The notes: generated by a model from the sequence alone, not told the origin. 64,000 nt of DNA from JAJDYQ01 sp965214035 (GCA_965214035.1 OZ243932.1:124001-188000); one strand, 5' to 3'; shown: positions 1 to 9,167, counted from the first letter of the stretch. Translations and numbers: made by a program.

Positions 1-1
1 G

Positions 2-739
2 ATGGATGCACTGAAACAGTTGCAGTATCTGCAAACACTGGGTATCCCGGTCTGGGTGCCCGGTGACTTTTCATCAGAATTTTCAGGGCAGCGTCATGTT
101 GTCAGTGAGGCCGCAGCCGCTGCCGATATACAGACTGCTCAGACTAATGATAAGCCGCTATCGGTACAGCCACTCGACGATACCCGGACTCTGGATTGGG
201 ATGCACTGAAGGTAAGGGTTCAGGGATGTATGGATTGCGGGCTGCATGGAGGGCGTACTCAAACGGTGTTTGGTGTCGGTAGCCAGGATGCTCAGGTCAT
301 GGTGATAGGGGAAGCGCCCGGTGCCGATGAGGATGCGCAGGGCGAGCCTTTTGTCGGTCGAGCCGGCAAGTTGCTTAATGAGATGCTCAGGGCCATCGGT
401 TTTCAGCGTGAGGAGGTCTATATAGCCAATATCGTCAAGTGTCAGCCACCCGGCAATCGCAATCCTCAGCATGATGAGGCACTGCATTGCTCTGCTTATC
501 TGCAACGTCAGATTGAGCTGGTTGATCCAAATGTTATCTTTGCGGCCGGCAAGGTGGCGGCGCAGAATCTTTTGCAGCTGGATATTCCAATCGGTAAAAT
601 GAGGGGCAATCGGTATAGCTATGCCCCGCTCGATATTCCTGTCATTGTTACTTATCATCCGGCTTATCTGTTGCGCTCACCCCGGGAAAAGCGTAAGAGT
701 TGGGAAGACTTGAAGCGCTTGAAGTCGCTGGTCGGGTGA
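2..739 (+). CDS. Family 4 uracil-DNA glycosylase
   Basis: Predicted [4Fe-4S] uracil-DNA glycosylase that removes uracil from DNA to begin base excision repair. The GEAPG motif lies at residues 103-107, followed by the family's EPFVGRAGKLL segment. The C-terminal HPAYLLRSP motif is at 219-227. Four cysteines at 76, 79, 147 and 163 fit the iron-sulfur ligands of family 4 enzymes. The N-terminus (LQYLQTLGIPVWVP) resembles the usual start of gammaproteobacterial members, so the ATG at base 2 may be the true start. The window begins there, so an upstream extension cannot be excluded. The enzyme class is clear; substrate range is inferred from the family. Confidence 0.88.
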   Translation: MDALKQLQYLQTLGIPVWVPGDFSSEFSGQRHVVSEAAAAADIQTAQTNDKPLSVQPLDDTRTLDWDALKVRVQGCMDCGLHGGRTQTVFGVGSQDAQVMVIGEAPGADEDAQGEPFVGRAGKLLNEMLRAIGFQREEVYIANIVKCQPPGNRNPQHDEALHCSAYLQRQIELVDPNVIFAAGKVAAQNLLQLDIPIGKMRGNRYSYAPLDIPVIVTYHPAYLLRSPREKRKSWEDLKRLKSLVG

Positions 740-848
740 GCACTGTATTAAGACAGTGCGGGACCTCAGGACGGATCGCCTTGAGCCTGTCATCAGGTAT
801 CCGCAATGCGCAGAGGATCCATCGTGAGACGGTGCCAATGCCGCACAT

Positions 849-877
849 TTGGCGCATTTTCTGAACTGCTTTATAAT
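849..877 (+). promoter_or_regulatory. Sigma-70-type promoter for prfC
   Basis: TTGGCG (849-854) and a perfect TATAAT (872-877) are separated by 17 bases. Transcription would start near 884, about 37 bases before the prfC ATG. The downstream leader holds a small CCCGT/ACGGG hairpin. Seen in sequence; activity not shown. Confidence 0.6.
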
Positions 878-920
878 ACCGCGCCCCGTTTGTCAGACGG
901 GATGTCTCGAGTATTTACCC

Positions 921-2513
921 ATGTCGGATTTGCGCGACCAGATTGCCAGACGCCGTACCTTTGCCATTATTTCTCATCCGGATGCCGGTAAAACTACCTT
1001 GACCGAGCAGCTCTTGCTGTACGGCGGGGCCATTCAGTCGGCAGGTACGGTGAAAGCACGCAAGGCAGCACGCCATGCGACATCAGACTGGATGGAAATG
1101 GAGAAGCAAAGGGGTATCTCGGTAACGTCATCAGTTATGCAGTTTCCTTATCGGGACATGATAGTGAATCTGCTTGATACCCCGGGCCATGAGGATTTTT
1201 CCGAAGATACCTACCGGACATTGACCGCCGTTGATTCGGCCCTGATGGTGATCGATGTTGCCAGAGGAGTGGAGGAGAGGACGGTTAAGTTGATGGAGAT
1301 TTGTCGCCTGCGTGATACTCCCATTTATACTTTTATTAATAAGCTCGATAGAGAAGGCAGGGACCCGATTGACCTGATGGATGAGGTCGAACAGGTGTTG
1401 AAAATTACTTGTGCGCCTGTTACTTGGCCGGTGGGTATGGGCAGGGGGTTGAAGGGAATTTATCACCTTTATCAGGATGCGGTTTATCTTTATCAACCGG
1501 GTGAACGTGGTCGGATGCAGGAGGATATCACCATTCAGGGGCTGGATAATCCACGACTTGATGAGCTGCTCGGTGTCAGGGCGCAGGAATTGCGTGATGA
1601 GGTGGAGCTGCTCAAGGGGGCCAGTCATAAGTTTGATCAGGAACTTTATCGGCAGGCCCGGTTGACACCTGTATTCTTCGGTACGGCGTTAAATAATTTT
1701 GGTATTCGCCAGCTTCTGAATGAGTTTGTGCAGTATGCGCCTGAACCGCATTCCAGAGTCAGTGACGGGCGTACAGTCAGGCCGGATGAGCCGAAGCTGA
1801 CAGGCTTTGTCTTCAAAATACAGGCTAATATGGATCCGCAGCATCGAGATAGAGTCGCCTTTATGCGCATTTGCTCCGGTAGCTACCGTAAGGGCATGAA
1901 GATCCACCATGTAAGAGCGGGCAAGGGTATGAAAATTACCGATGCGTTGACCTTTTTCTCGGCAGGTCGTGAGCATATTGAAGAGGCCTGTGCCGGAGAT
2001 ATTATCGGTCTGCATAACCATGGAACCATCAATGTCGGTGATACGTTCACCGAAGGTGAGGAACTTCGCTTTACCGGTATCCCGAGCTTTGCTCCTGAGC
2101 TGTTCCGGTGCGCCCGTCTGAAAGATCCTTTGAAGATGAAGGCGCTGATCAGAGGGTTGGAACATCTGTGCGAGGAGGGAGCGACGCAGCTATTGAAGCC
2201 GATCCGGCGTAACGACCTGATTCTTGGCGCAATCGGTGTGTTGCAGTTTGATGTAGTGCGCGAACGATTGAAAACCGAGTATAAGGTTGATTGCCTGTTT
2301 GAGGCTGTGCCGGTGCAGACAGCGCGCTGGGTTTCTTCTGATGATGAACAGCGGTTTGAGGAATTCAAGAAGAAACTGATTGACAATCTGGCTTATGATC
2401 ATGGTGGCCGTCTGGTTTATATCGCATCCAGCCGAGTGAATTTGGACTTGACCATGGAGCGCTGGCCGGAGGTGCGGTTTTTCTCGACCAGAGAACATGG
2501 TATGGCAGGCTAG
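921..2513 (+). CDS. prfC: Peptide chain release factor 3
   Basis: RF3, the translational GTPase that recycles RF1/RF2 from the ribosome after peptide release. The G domain shows P-loop HPDAGKTTL, the DTPGHEDFSEDTYR switch II block and the NKLD motif. The rest follows E. coli RF3 closely (CAPVTWP, GVLQFDVV, and RFFSTREHGMAG near the C-terminus). The start is placed at the ATG at 921 (MSDLRDQIARRRTFAIISHPDAGK). The reading frame stays open further upstream, but those codons are unlike RF3 and overlap the promoter. The product is 530 residues, the family's normal size. Confidence 0.96.
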   Translation: MSDLRDQIARRRTFAIISHPDAGKTTLTEQLLLYGGAIQSAGTVKARKAARHATSDWMEMEKQRGISVTSSVMQFPYRDMIVNLLDTPGHEDFSEDTYRTLTAVDSALMVIDVARGVEERTVKLMEICRLRDTPIYTFINKLDREGRDPIDLMDEVEQVLKITCAPVTWPVGMGRGLKGIYHLYQDAVYLYQPGERGRMQEDITIQGLDNPRLDELLGVRAQELRDEVELLKGASHKFDQELYRQARLTPVFFGTALNNFGIRQLLNEFVQYAPEPHSRVSDGRTVRPDEPKLTGFVFKIQANMDPQHRDRVAFMRICSGSYRKGMKIHHVRAGKGMKITDALTFFSAGREHIEEACAGDIIGLHNHGTINVGDTFTEGEELRFTGIPSFAPELFRCARLKDPLKMKALIRGLEHLCEEGATQLLKPIRRNDLILGAIGVLQFDVVRERLKTEYKVDCLFEAVPVQTARWVSSDDEQRFEEFKKKLIDNLAYDHGGRLVYIASSRVNLDLTMERWPEVRFFSTREHGMAG

Positions 2514-2607
2514 TGGCACATGTTGCCTGACAGATGAGTAATGGTTGTTAGCTGATATTGAGAGTGATAGTAAGCCAAGTAACGATGTAGTGAACTATCA
2601 TTCGTTG

Positions 2608-3792
2608 ATGCGCAGTTTTGAACATTCTTTTTATGGGGCAGGCCCCGCAAATGAGAAAAACATGAGGATTTTCTTAAAAAAGGCCTTTTTATGCGTCGAA
2701 AGAGTATTGTTGTCTAGTTCGACTTATTGGTCGCAGAGCTCGATATGGCGGAGGGTTTATCTAGCTGTCGCAGGAATGTTAAACATGAAGATGCGTCTCG
2801 CCATTATAGAAATGATATTCTATTACAGGGCATTCCTTTCGTTGCTGATTTTTCATATTGGAAAAAAAAGAGAACCCCCTATAAACAAGAACAGAAGTAA
2901 GAGAACGGTAAAAATTATAGCCAAACATGCATTCCTTAATTATTCATGCTTAAAGAGACAATTTAATACAAAAAAAGGATGGGGGAATATAGAGTTTACA
3001 GAAGATAGATATGCTGATTATTATCTTGCACTTAATAATTGGCGTCCGCCTTTCTATTACAATCCAGAGCGAACACTGCTTTATTTTTTTGAACCGATAA
3101 AAAAAATTAAAAAGAGATGGCAATATTTTAATGAACAAGAGCTTTTTTATATTAGTAGGATACCAGAACAGAGAATGGTTACGATTTGGCATCTTTCAAA
3201 GTCATACCATTGGTTGAAAACAAATCCAGTCAAAAAGACAAAAGTGCTTTCTGCGGTTATATCGGATAACGATGACACCTTTCTCCACAGACAAAGGTTG
3301 TTGTTTATTCAAGTGCTGGACAAGGAAGTCAGTATTGATATTTATGGAAGGCGACGGTATTCGTCGTCCGTATTAATGACATTGTCACAGTATCGGGGAG
3401 AGCTGCCTTTCATGCAAAAAGACGATGGACTATTTCCATATAAATATCATTTTGCTTCAGAGAATACGATAATGGACGGCTATGTTTCAGAAAAGTTGAC
3501 AGATGCGATTCTGGCCGAATGTTTATGTTTTTATGTTGGAACAGAAACGGCTAAAAACTGGATAGACAGTCGGGCATTCATTCAGATAGATATAACGAAA
3601 CCGGATGAAGCACTTGAAATCATAAGAGATACAATTGAAAATAATGAATGGGAAAAGCGCATTGAGATTATTCAGAGGGAGAAGCAAAAAATACTTGATG
3701 AATTGCAGGTATGTGCTGATATTGAACGTATCATAAGCAACAAGGAAAGTGAATTGTGTTCGACCGGCACAGGATTTGAGTGTTCCCGATAA
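2608..3792 (+). CDS. GT10-like (fucosyltransferase family) glycosyltransferase, copy A
   Basis: Predicted glycosyltransferase with a C-terminal GT10 (alpha-1,3/1,4-fucosyltransferase) signature: YRGELPF, then GLFPYKYHFASEN, then DGYVSEKLTDAILAECLCFYVGTE. In GT10 enzymes this region binds the nucleotide sugar. The last third is rich in charged helix. A clear paralogue lies at 21734-22936. The gene is visibly AT-rich with many AAA/AAT/ATA codons compared with prfC and arsC on either side, which suggests horizontal acquisition. The start is uncertain: a TTG at 2545 and an ATG at 2662 are also in frame. Donor sugar and acceptor cannot be read from the sequence; surface polysaccharide or glycoprotein decoration is inferred. 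Confidence 0.75.
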   Translation: MRSFEHSFYGAGPANEKNMRIFLKKAFLCVERVLLSSSTYWSQSSIWRRVYLAVAGMLNMKMRLAIIEMIFYYRAFLSLLIFHIGKKREPPINKNRSKRTVKIIAKHAFLNYSCLKRQFNTKKGWGNIEFTEDRYADYYLALNNWRPPFYYNPERTLLYFFEPIKKIKKRWQYFNEQELFYISRIPEQRMVTIWHLSKSYHWLKTNPVKKTKVLSAVISDNDDTFLHRQRLLFIQVLDKEVSIDIYGRRRYSSSVLMTLSQYRGELPFMQKDDGLFPYKYHFASENTIMDGYVSEKLTDAILAECLCFYVGTETAKNWIDSRAFIQIDITKPDEALEIIRDTIENNEWEKRIEIIQREKQKILDELQVCADIERIISNKESELCSTGTGFECSR

Positions 3793-3822
3793 TGCTGATG
3801 TTGACAGGTTTCATGTAAATAT

Positions 3823-4176
3823 ATGCCTGACATTATAATTTATTATAACCCTCGCTGTTCCAAGAGTCGCCGTACCAAGGCTATTCTGGATGAAAAAGGA
3901 TTGGACTATACTGTGGTGGAGTATCTCGATGAACCGCCGTCTGAACAGCGATTGGCGGATGTGCTCAATATGATGGGTAAAAAGCCGCTTGAGCTGGTCC
4001 GCAGTGGTGAATCTCTGTTTAAGGAGCTTGGTCTGTCGAAAAAGGATAAGCGGTCCGATCAGGAGTGGATCAGTATTATGGCTGAAAATCCCCGGCTTAT
4101 TGAACGTCCCATCGTGATTAATGGTAATCAGGCGGTACTGGGCAGGCCGCCAGAGGATGTGTTGAAGATACTCTAA
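3823..4176 (+). CDS. arsC: Glutaredoxin-type arsenate reductase family protein (ArsC/YfgD-like)
   Basis: Small thioredoxin-fold protein (117 residues) of the ArsC family, which reduces arsenate with glutathione/glutaredoxin. Cys12 in the NPRCSKSR motif is the catalytic position, and Arg60 and Arg95 (in ERPIVI) match the family's oxyanion-binding arginines. The length fits the short YfgD-like branch, whose role in arsenic resistance is less certain than that of plasmid ArsC. No ars regulator or efflux gene is adjacent. Its TAA overlaps the ATG of the next gene by one base, so the two are probably co-translated. Confidence 0.82.
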   Translation: MPDIIIYYNPRCSKSRRTKAILDEKGLDYTVVEYLDEPPSEQRLADVLNMMGKKPLELVRSGESLFKELGLSKKDKRSDQEWISIMAENPRLIERPIVINGNQAVLGRPPEDVLKIL

Positions 4177-4736
4177 TGGGCAGAAGCAAAGATGTTACGC
4201 CAGAGGATATACTGGATTTCTGGTATGCCGATGATATCAGAGTGCAGTGGTTTCATGCGACGCAGGCACTTGATGAGCGGATTCTGCGTGAGTACGAGTC
4301 AGTCTGGAATCAGGCGCGTCGTGGTGAGCTGGATACATGGCGGCAGACTGCTGAAGGCTGTCTGGCATTGGCCATTATTCTGGACCAGTTTCCGCTGCAT
4401 ATGTTTCGCGGTCTGCCCGCTGGCTTCGCAACTGAGGCGCAGGCGATTGAGATTAGCCGCTGGGCCATATCCCAGGGATATGACCTTCAGCTGCAGAAGA
4501 ATCAGGTGGCATTTTTGTACATGCCTTTGATGCATAGTGAAAACATGGAAGACCAGAATCTGTCTGTTGGTCGGTTTGAGGCGGTTGGTCTGGAGGATAA
4601 TCTGCGGTTCGCCCGTCATCATCGTGAAATTGTGGAGCAGTTTGGTCGATTTCCTCATCGTAACGCCATCCTGGGACGCGATAGTACCGAAGATGAGTTG
4701 AGATGGCTGGCAAGCGATGGGGCATTTACGGGTTGA
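4176..4736 (+). CDS. DUF924 family protein
   Basis: 186-residue protein of the DUF924 family, recognised from EDILDFWYAD near the N-terminus, CLALAIILDQFPLHMFRG in the middle, and RFPHRNAILGR near the C-terminus. The family is all-helical with a TPR-like fold and has no established biochemical role. Translation is probably coupled to arsC through the TAATG overlap. Function unknown. Confidence 0.85.
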   Translation: MGRSKDVTPEDILDFWYADDIRVQWFHATQALDERILREYESVWNQARRGELDTWRQTAEGCLALAIILDQFPLHMFRGLPAGFATEAQAIEISRWAISQGYDLQLQKNQVAFLYMPLMHSENMEDQNLSVGRFEAVGLEDNLRFARHHREIVEQFGRFPHRNAILGRDSTEDELRWLASDGAFTG

Positions 4737-4741
4737 TTTTG

Positions 4742-5464
4742 CTATTTCTGGCTGGTTTCTTCGGTTGTAGCGCCGACAATAAAATTTTCAATGCCTTCGC
4801 CTGTTAGCTGGCCGATCCGACTGAACATGTACCAGACCGCTACCAGCATGACGATCATGCTCGGCAGCGCAATAACCGGATAGCTCAGTGCGGTCATCTT
4901 GCCAAGCTCTTCACTGAATGCCGTTGTTCCTGGTGGGCTCACCAGAATGGCTTTGGCCAGTATATAGTTGAGAACCGATGACAGTGCGAAAGAACCTGCG
5001 ATGATGTAGGAAGAGCGCACCAGTATTTTTTCGAATGCTGCAGTTGCCTGTCTGGCTTCCAGACTGGTTCGAAGCCTTTCCGTATGGATGATCTGGTCGT
5101 TCAAAATCAGCACTTTCACTATTGGATATCGGGTTTTTTGTGTGATCAACACTGTCAGGCCGATAATAGCGGGTATAGCGGCTTCTTTGATCGCAATATA
5201 CTCAGGATCAATTTGCAACAGGCTCATACCACCCGTCAAAAATACGCTGATGATGCCCAGGATGGAAAAGGCGTTCATTTTGCCGGATTGCCTGAGATCC
5301 CATAAACCGTAGCTGATCGGAAATGACAGGGCTATGACTATGCTCCAGACTGGCCCAAGGCTTTCGTTTCCGCTGAATTTACTCAGGATAATAACCGGGA
5401 TAATAATGTTGAAGGCGAGGCTCGATAGAAAGCCGCCTCGCCTGCCAGGGGTCGAGTCATTCAT
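4742..5464 (-). CDS. VC0807-type integral membrane protein
   Basis: 240-residue membrane protein resembling the VC0807 family of uncharacterised bacterial membrane proteins: FNIIIPVIILSK, GPVWSIVIALSFPISYGLWDL, FLTGGMSLL, IKEAAIPAIIGLTVL. About five or six hydrophobic segments are visible. The ATG at 5464 (MNDSTPGRRGG) is chosen because the longer upstream reading overlaps the preceding gene and is not membrane-like. It follows an ABC transporter permease and ATPase on the same strand with a 20-base gap, so it is probably the third gene of that operon. Function unknown. Confidence 0.72.
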   Translation of the reverse strand: MNDSTPGRRGGFLSSLAFNIIIPVIILSKFSGNESLGPVWSIVIALSFPISYGLWDLRQSGKMNAFSILGIISVFLTGGMSLLQIDPEYIAIKEAAIPAIIGLTVLITQKTRYPIVKVLILNDQIIHTERLRTSLEARQATAAFEKILVRSSYIIAGSFALSSVLNYILAKAILVSPPGTTAFSEELGKMTALSYPVIALPSMIVMLVAVWYMFSRIGQLTGEGIENFIVGATTEETSQK

Positions 5465-5484
5465 AATATCAAAGGTGGCCGGTG

Positions 5485-6825
5485 CTATGCTTGAATGGAT
5501 AATGTATTCCACCGGCGGTAAGCCAGATACACCATGGCACCGGATTGTATCAGGCCGGAAATAACCGTAATACTTCCCTGTGTATTCCAGGGGGTAAAGG
5601 CCGCACTGAGTTGTTCTGCCTCCAGCAGGGAGAAGATGAGCGGAATAATCATATAGAGTAAAAACAAATAGATGAGCGAAACAGTGTCGGCTCTCTTCGT
5701 TTTGGAGGAAAAGTTGAAAAATAGAAAAATACAAATATCTCTGATAATAAAAAGGAAGATGGTAAAAAAGCCAGGATAAATAAATGGTTCTGATGGTAGA
5801 CTCACTGCTGGAATATCACGGATATGGATCGCGATGATTACCAGCCCCAGTAAAAGCAGCCCGCTCAACCAGCCGGGCATGTGGTGCAGTATTTTTTTTC
5901 CACCGCCATGGCGCATCTGAAAAGCCAGCCGGCGAAATGTGACTGGATCCTTTGGTTCTGCGAGGATAGTGAAATAGATTATCAACCCGGTGGTGAAGTA
6001 AATAGTCAATAGATAGGTATCCAGCCGCTCCATGCCATATGCGCTGCTTTCTTCAATAAAGCCGTTGATAAAGCCGGGTAGTATGATTAAAAATAGCAGC
6101 CATACAACGGGTGTATTCGCTACCTGTAGCTCCCTCCTCATGAGGCGATAGATACCAATGACAGCCCAGCCAGAGAAGAAAACCAGGGTGAAGATAATAA
6201 AGCTGGCCTGATTATAGATTTGACCAAACCATTCGATAGTACTCTCGGACGGTAACGGTATGGCATGCCGAATAAAAATGAGTGCCAGAATAATACCTAG
6301 CAACATGCCCGGTGTAGAACTGTATCCGCCGGTTTGCCCACGTCCCGCGGTCCGGATCATGTCCATGTACAGCGCCGCTGACTGGGCGAGCAGCCCTATC
6401 AATACGAGGATGCATGCCCGTTGCAGATTGTCTGGGACGGATAAATAACTGCCGAAAGCGGAGGTGTTGGAAGAACTGACAGTTAGTACGACAATACATA
6501 ACAGGCCGCCATACCATGTGAATATTGTGCTGCCGAGAAGTTTGCCCCAGCTCATTGACCACGGACCGATGGTGGTCATGCGCTGACTGTCCCATGTTTT
6601 GTCCCTGATTTCTGATCGGACTGTCTCAGATGAAAGTTTGCTGCCCCATATTACAGTCAGGATGAAAAATAAAAAGACTGCGGTAGACGCTGTGCCCTCA
6701 CTGAAGAACCCCATCGTCAAGTGGGTTATCAGGAAAATGGCACCCAGCACGATGGGCATGCCGAGCAGGCGATGGGGTGTCAGCTCCAGCCAGATGTTGC
6801 GTTGAAATTCAGGGTTTAGTCTCAT
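5485..6825 (-). CDS. ABC transporter permease (ABC-2-like)
   Basis: 446-residue polytopic membrane protein with about ten hydrophobic segments, a short cytoplasmic N-terminus (MRLNPEFQRNIWLELTPHRLLG), and a charged stretch SSETVRSEIRDKTWDSQRMTTIGPWSMSWGK after the second segment, as in ABC-2-type exporters. Its ATG overlaps the stop of the upstream ATPase gene by four bases (ATGA), so the pair is translationally coupled. Substrate unknown; an exporter is the likely type from the paired ATPase. Confidence 0.8.
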   Translation of the reverse strand: MRLNPEFQRNIWLELTPHRLLGMPIVLGAIFLITHLTMGFFSEGTASTAVFLFFILTVIWGSKLSSETVRSEIRDKTWDSQRMTTIGPWSMSWGKLLGSTIFTWYGGLLCIVVLTVSSSNTSAFGSYLSVPDNLQRACILVLIGLLAQSAALYMDMIRTAGRGQTGGYSSTPGMLLGIILALIFIRHAIPLPSESTIEWFGQIYNQASFIIFTLVFFSGWAVIGIYRLMRRELQVANTPVVWLLFLIILPGFINGFIEESSAYGMERLDTYLLTIYFTTGLIIYFTILAEPKDPVTFRRLAFQMRHGGGKKILHHMPGWLSGLLLLGLVIIAIHIRDIPAVSLPSEPFIYPGFFTIFLFIIRDICIFLFFNFSSKTKRADTVSLIYLFLLYMIIPLIFSLLEAEQLSAAFTPWNTQGSITVISGLIQSGAMVYLAYRRWNTLSIQA

Positions 6826-7745
6826 GTTGCCGGTTCCTGTGTCTTGAATCTGGATAGATAGGCATCTTGCAGGCTTACCTTGCGTTCGGCAAAGCGGTAG
6901 ACCGGGAACTGGTGAGATACGATTGTCTCAAGTAGTCTGGCTTGCTGTGCCCTCTCCGGTGAGAATGCAAAGCTGAGGGTTGTTCCTTCGGTCTTGAGCA
7001 GGGATATATCAGGGCGGGCTTCGAGAAACACAGCCAGTGATCCATCATTATGAGAAAGACTGATATCAATAATACACTGTTCAGCAGGCGTGGCATCGAT
7101 ATGGCGGTGTTCCGTGATTTCCCCATCATTCATGATCACCATGCTGGTGCAGTACTCCTCAAGTTCTGCCAGAATATGGGATGAAACGATCAGCGTAATA
7201 CCCTGTGCACTGAGCTCTCTAAACATGGCTGAGAGTTGGCTGCGTGCCTCTGGGTCAAGGCCTGATGCCGGCTCATCCAGCATCAGCACTGCCGGTTCAT
7301 GGATGATCGCCTGGGCAATTGCAAGCCGTTGACTGAGGCCGCGTGACAGGGTGCCAGTTCTCTGGTTGAGCCGGTCCTCAATGTGTAGCCTTGCGGCCGC
7401 CCGTTTAACGGCATCCGGTCCGGCATCTTCGATAATGCCATGGGAATGCGCCATGTACAGCAGGCACTGTTCTACAGTGAGGTCTCCGTAAAGACCGAAA
7501 AAGTCTGCCAGATAACCTACCTTCTCATGGCATAGACGCGGTTGGGCGATGACGTCAATTCCTGCAACCCGGATGCTGCCGGATACCGGTTGTTCCAGCG
7601 CTGCCAGGCTGCGTAACAGTGTTGTCTTACCGGCACCATTGGGGCCAGTGAGAGCAGTGATTTCACCTTTTCTGGCCTTGAGACTGACATCTTTGAGTGC
7701 CAGTTTGCCCGGATATTCAAAAAACAGGTTTTTGACTTCAATCAT
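6822..7745 (-). CDS. ABC transporter ATP-binding protein
   Basis: ATPase subunit of an ABC-2-type exporter. Walker A GPNGAGKTT is near residue 35, the signature LSRGLSQR near 135, Walker B LMLDEPASGLDP near 155, and the H-loop SSH near 190. A C-terminal extension of about 90 residues follows the ATPase core, as in CcmA-like drug, polysaccharide or Nos-type exporters. The start MIEVKNLFFEYPG (ATG 7745) is preferred; an ATG four codons upstream exists. The operon runs into the permease and the VC0807-type gene. It is divergent from the phasin gene. Confidence 0.88.
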   Translation of the reverse strand: MIEVKNLFFEYPGKLALKDVSLKARKGEITALTGPNGAGKTTLLRSLAALEQPVSGSIRVAGIDVIAQPRLCHEKVGYLADFFGLYGDLTVEQCLLYMAHSHGIIEDAGPDAVKRAAARLHIEDRLNQRTGTLSRGLSQRLAIAQAIIHEPAVLMLDEPASGLDPEARSQLSAMFRELSAQGITLIVSSHILAELEEYCTSMVIMNDGEITEHRHIDATPAEQCIIDISLSHNDGSLAVFLEARPDISLLKTEGTTLSFAFSPERAQQARLLETIVSHQFPVYRFAERKVSLQDAYLSRFKTQEPAT

Positions 7746-7900
7746 TCTATAAGGCACTTGAGAGAGCTTGGTCTAGCATATCAGTTCCCCAAAAAATTGT
7801 ACAAACTTGCTGGTGAGCACTGTAAATTCTGAGGAATCGATTGAAAATTTCCTTATGAATCAATGGTATGGTTAATTATGGTGCGCTGCAAAAAAAATAA

Positions 7901-7929
7901 TTGACACTTTCTCTTGAATTCCTTATTGT
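7901..7929 (+). promoter_or_regulatory. Sigma-70-type promoter of the phasin gene
   Basis: A perfect -35 TTGACA (7901-7906) is followed after 17 bases by TATTGT (7924-7929). The predicted start near 7936 falls inside the inverted repeat at 7929-7952. An additional half-site GTGCGCTGCA lies just upstream at 7881-7890. Confidence 0.7.
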
Positions 7930-7952
7930 GCAGTGCAATATGTTGCACTGCA
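7929..7952. promoter_or_regulatory. Probable PhaR operator (perfect inverted repeat)
   Basis: TGCAGTGCAA, a 4-base spacer TATG, and TTGCACTGCA form a perfect 10 bp inverted repeat exactly over the predicted transcription start of the phasin gene. PhaR repressors of PHA producers are known to bind TGC/GCA-rich dyads at phasin promoters, and a phaR gene lies 1.2 kb away. The assignment to PhaR is inference. Confidence 0.7.
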
Positions 7953-7984
7953 ATATACTTTTTTAACTAAACCGGAGAATGGAA

Positions 7985-8359
7985 ATGCAAAAGCAAATTT
8001 TTGATCTGATGAAATCGTACAACGACAGCGTTGTGGCTTCTGCCACCCGCCTGGGCGAATTGAATCTTAAGACCTGTGAGGTGCTGGCTGGCAAACAGGC
8101 TGAAATTTTTAGCCAGTGTGTTGAGTCTGTTACCGGGCACATGGAAAAACTGTCTCAGCAGAGTGATTTTAATCAGGCTGTAGCAGTCCAACTGGCCTTT
8201 GCGCAGAACTGTAGCGAGAAGATGGTTGCCAATCTGCGTGATTATACCGGTGTGCTGACGGAGACGCGTGATGAGTTGTCGGCAATCACCGAAGAGGCTG
8301 CAACGGAGCTGGCAGAAAAAATGGAACAGGCCGGTGAGTTGTTGAAAGAAGCCGCCTGA
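7985..8359 (+). CDS. Phasin (PHA granule-associated protein)
   Basis: 124-residue helical protein (MQKQIFDLMKSYNDSVVASATRLGELNLKTCEVLAGKQ...) typical of phasin_2-like proteins, which coat PHA granules and control their number and size. The second ATG (7985) is chosen because the ribosome binding site GGAG at 7974-7977 sits 7 bases before it but only 1 base before the ATG at 7979. It is the first gene after a strong promoter with a PhaR-like operator and lies 67 bases upstream of phaB. Role assigned from length, composition and PHA context. Confidence 0.83.
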   Translation: MQKQIFDLMKSYNDSVVASATRLGELNLKTCEVLAGKQAEIFSQCVESVTGHMEKLSQQSDFNQAVAVQLAFAQNCSEKMVANLRDYTGVLTETRDELSAITEEAATELAEKMEQAGELLKEAA

Positions 8360-8375
8360 GGTTTCGTATTCGGGC

Positions 8376-8397
8376 CCGCCCCGTGTAAACGGGGCGG
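8376..8397 (+). promoter_or_regulatory. GC-rich stem-loop between phasin and phaB
   Basis: CCGCCCCGT, loop GTAA, ACGGGGCGG: a perfect 9 bp stem with a tetraloop and no following T-run. It could stabilise the phasin mRNA 3' end or partly terminate, giving far more phasin than reductase. Structure seen; role inferred. Confidence 0.6.
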
Positions 8398-8426
8398 ATA
8401 AGGTCGATATGAAAAGGGGATGTTGT

Positions 8427-9167
8427 ATGAAAACAGTTCTGGTTACAGGTGGAAACGGTGGTATCGGTAGTGCTATCTGCAGAGGTATGACTGAAAACGG
8501 CTATAGCGTCGTTGCGGCCTACTATAGTGCTGAAAAAGAGCAGGCTAAAGCATGGCAGCGGTCTTTGCAGGAGCAGGGTGTGGATGTCGAGATTGTTGGT
8601 GGTGATGTGACAGACTATGAAAGTGCGAAAAGCATGGTCGATGAGGCGGTTATGAAGGTCGGCCCGATTGATGTGTTGGTTAATTGTGCTGGTATTACGC
8701 GCGATGCCACTTTCAGGAAGATGGTGCCAGATCAGTGGAATGAGGTTATTAATACCAATCTGGACTCTGTTTATAATGTCACCCATCAGGTTATTAACGG
8801 TATGCTGGAACGCGGTTTTGGTCGCATCATCAATATCGCGTCGGTGAATGGGCAGAAAGGTCAGTTCGGCCAGACTAATTACAGCGCAGCAAAGGCCGGC
8901 CTGCATGGCTTTACCATGGCGCTGGCTCAGGAAACCGCACATAAGGGTATTACCGTCAATACGGTTTCTCCAGGCTATATATCAACACCAATGACACAGG
9001 CCATGCCAGTAGAGGTGCTCGATGCGATTGTTGGCAGTGTGCCTGTGGGGCGTATGGGCGAACCGGAAGAAATCGCACATACCGTACTGTGGCTGGCCAG
9101 CGAAAAAAGTGCTTATGTGACCGGTGCCAATATCCCAATCAACGGCGGACTTTTTATGGCCGCATGA
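8427..9167 (+). CDS. phaB: Acetoacetyl-CoA reductase, copy 1
   Basis: NADPH-dependent short-chain dehydrogenase that reduces acetoacetyl-CoA to (R)-3-hydroxybutyryl-CoA, the monomer for PHB. The nucleotide-binding GGNGGIG is at residues 8-14, NCAGITRDATFRKM follows the NAG motif, and the catalytic YSAAK is near residue 150 with INIASVNGQKGQFGQTNYSAAKAG typical of PhaB. The ATG at 8427 is chosen because AGGGGA lies just upstream; an ATG six codons earlier lacks this. Downstream is a rho-independent terminator. A second PhaB is at 9696-10433. Confidence 0.93.
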   Translation: MKTVLVTGGNGGIGSAICRGMTENGYSVVAAYYSAEKEQAKAWQRSLQEQGVDVEIVGGDVTDYESAKSMVDEAVMKVGPIDVLVNCAGITRDATFRKMVPDQWNEVINTNLDSVYNVTHQVINGMLERGFGRIINIASVNGQKGQFGQTNYSAAKAGLHGFTMALAQETAHKGITVNTVSPGYISTPMTQAMPVEVLDAIVGSVPVGRMGEPEEIAHTVLWLASEKSAYVTGANIPINGGLFMAA

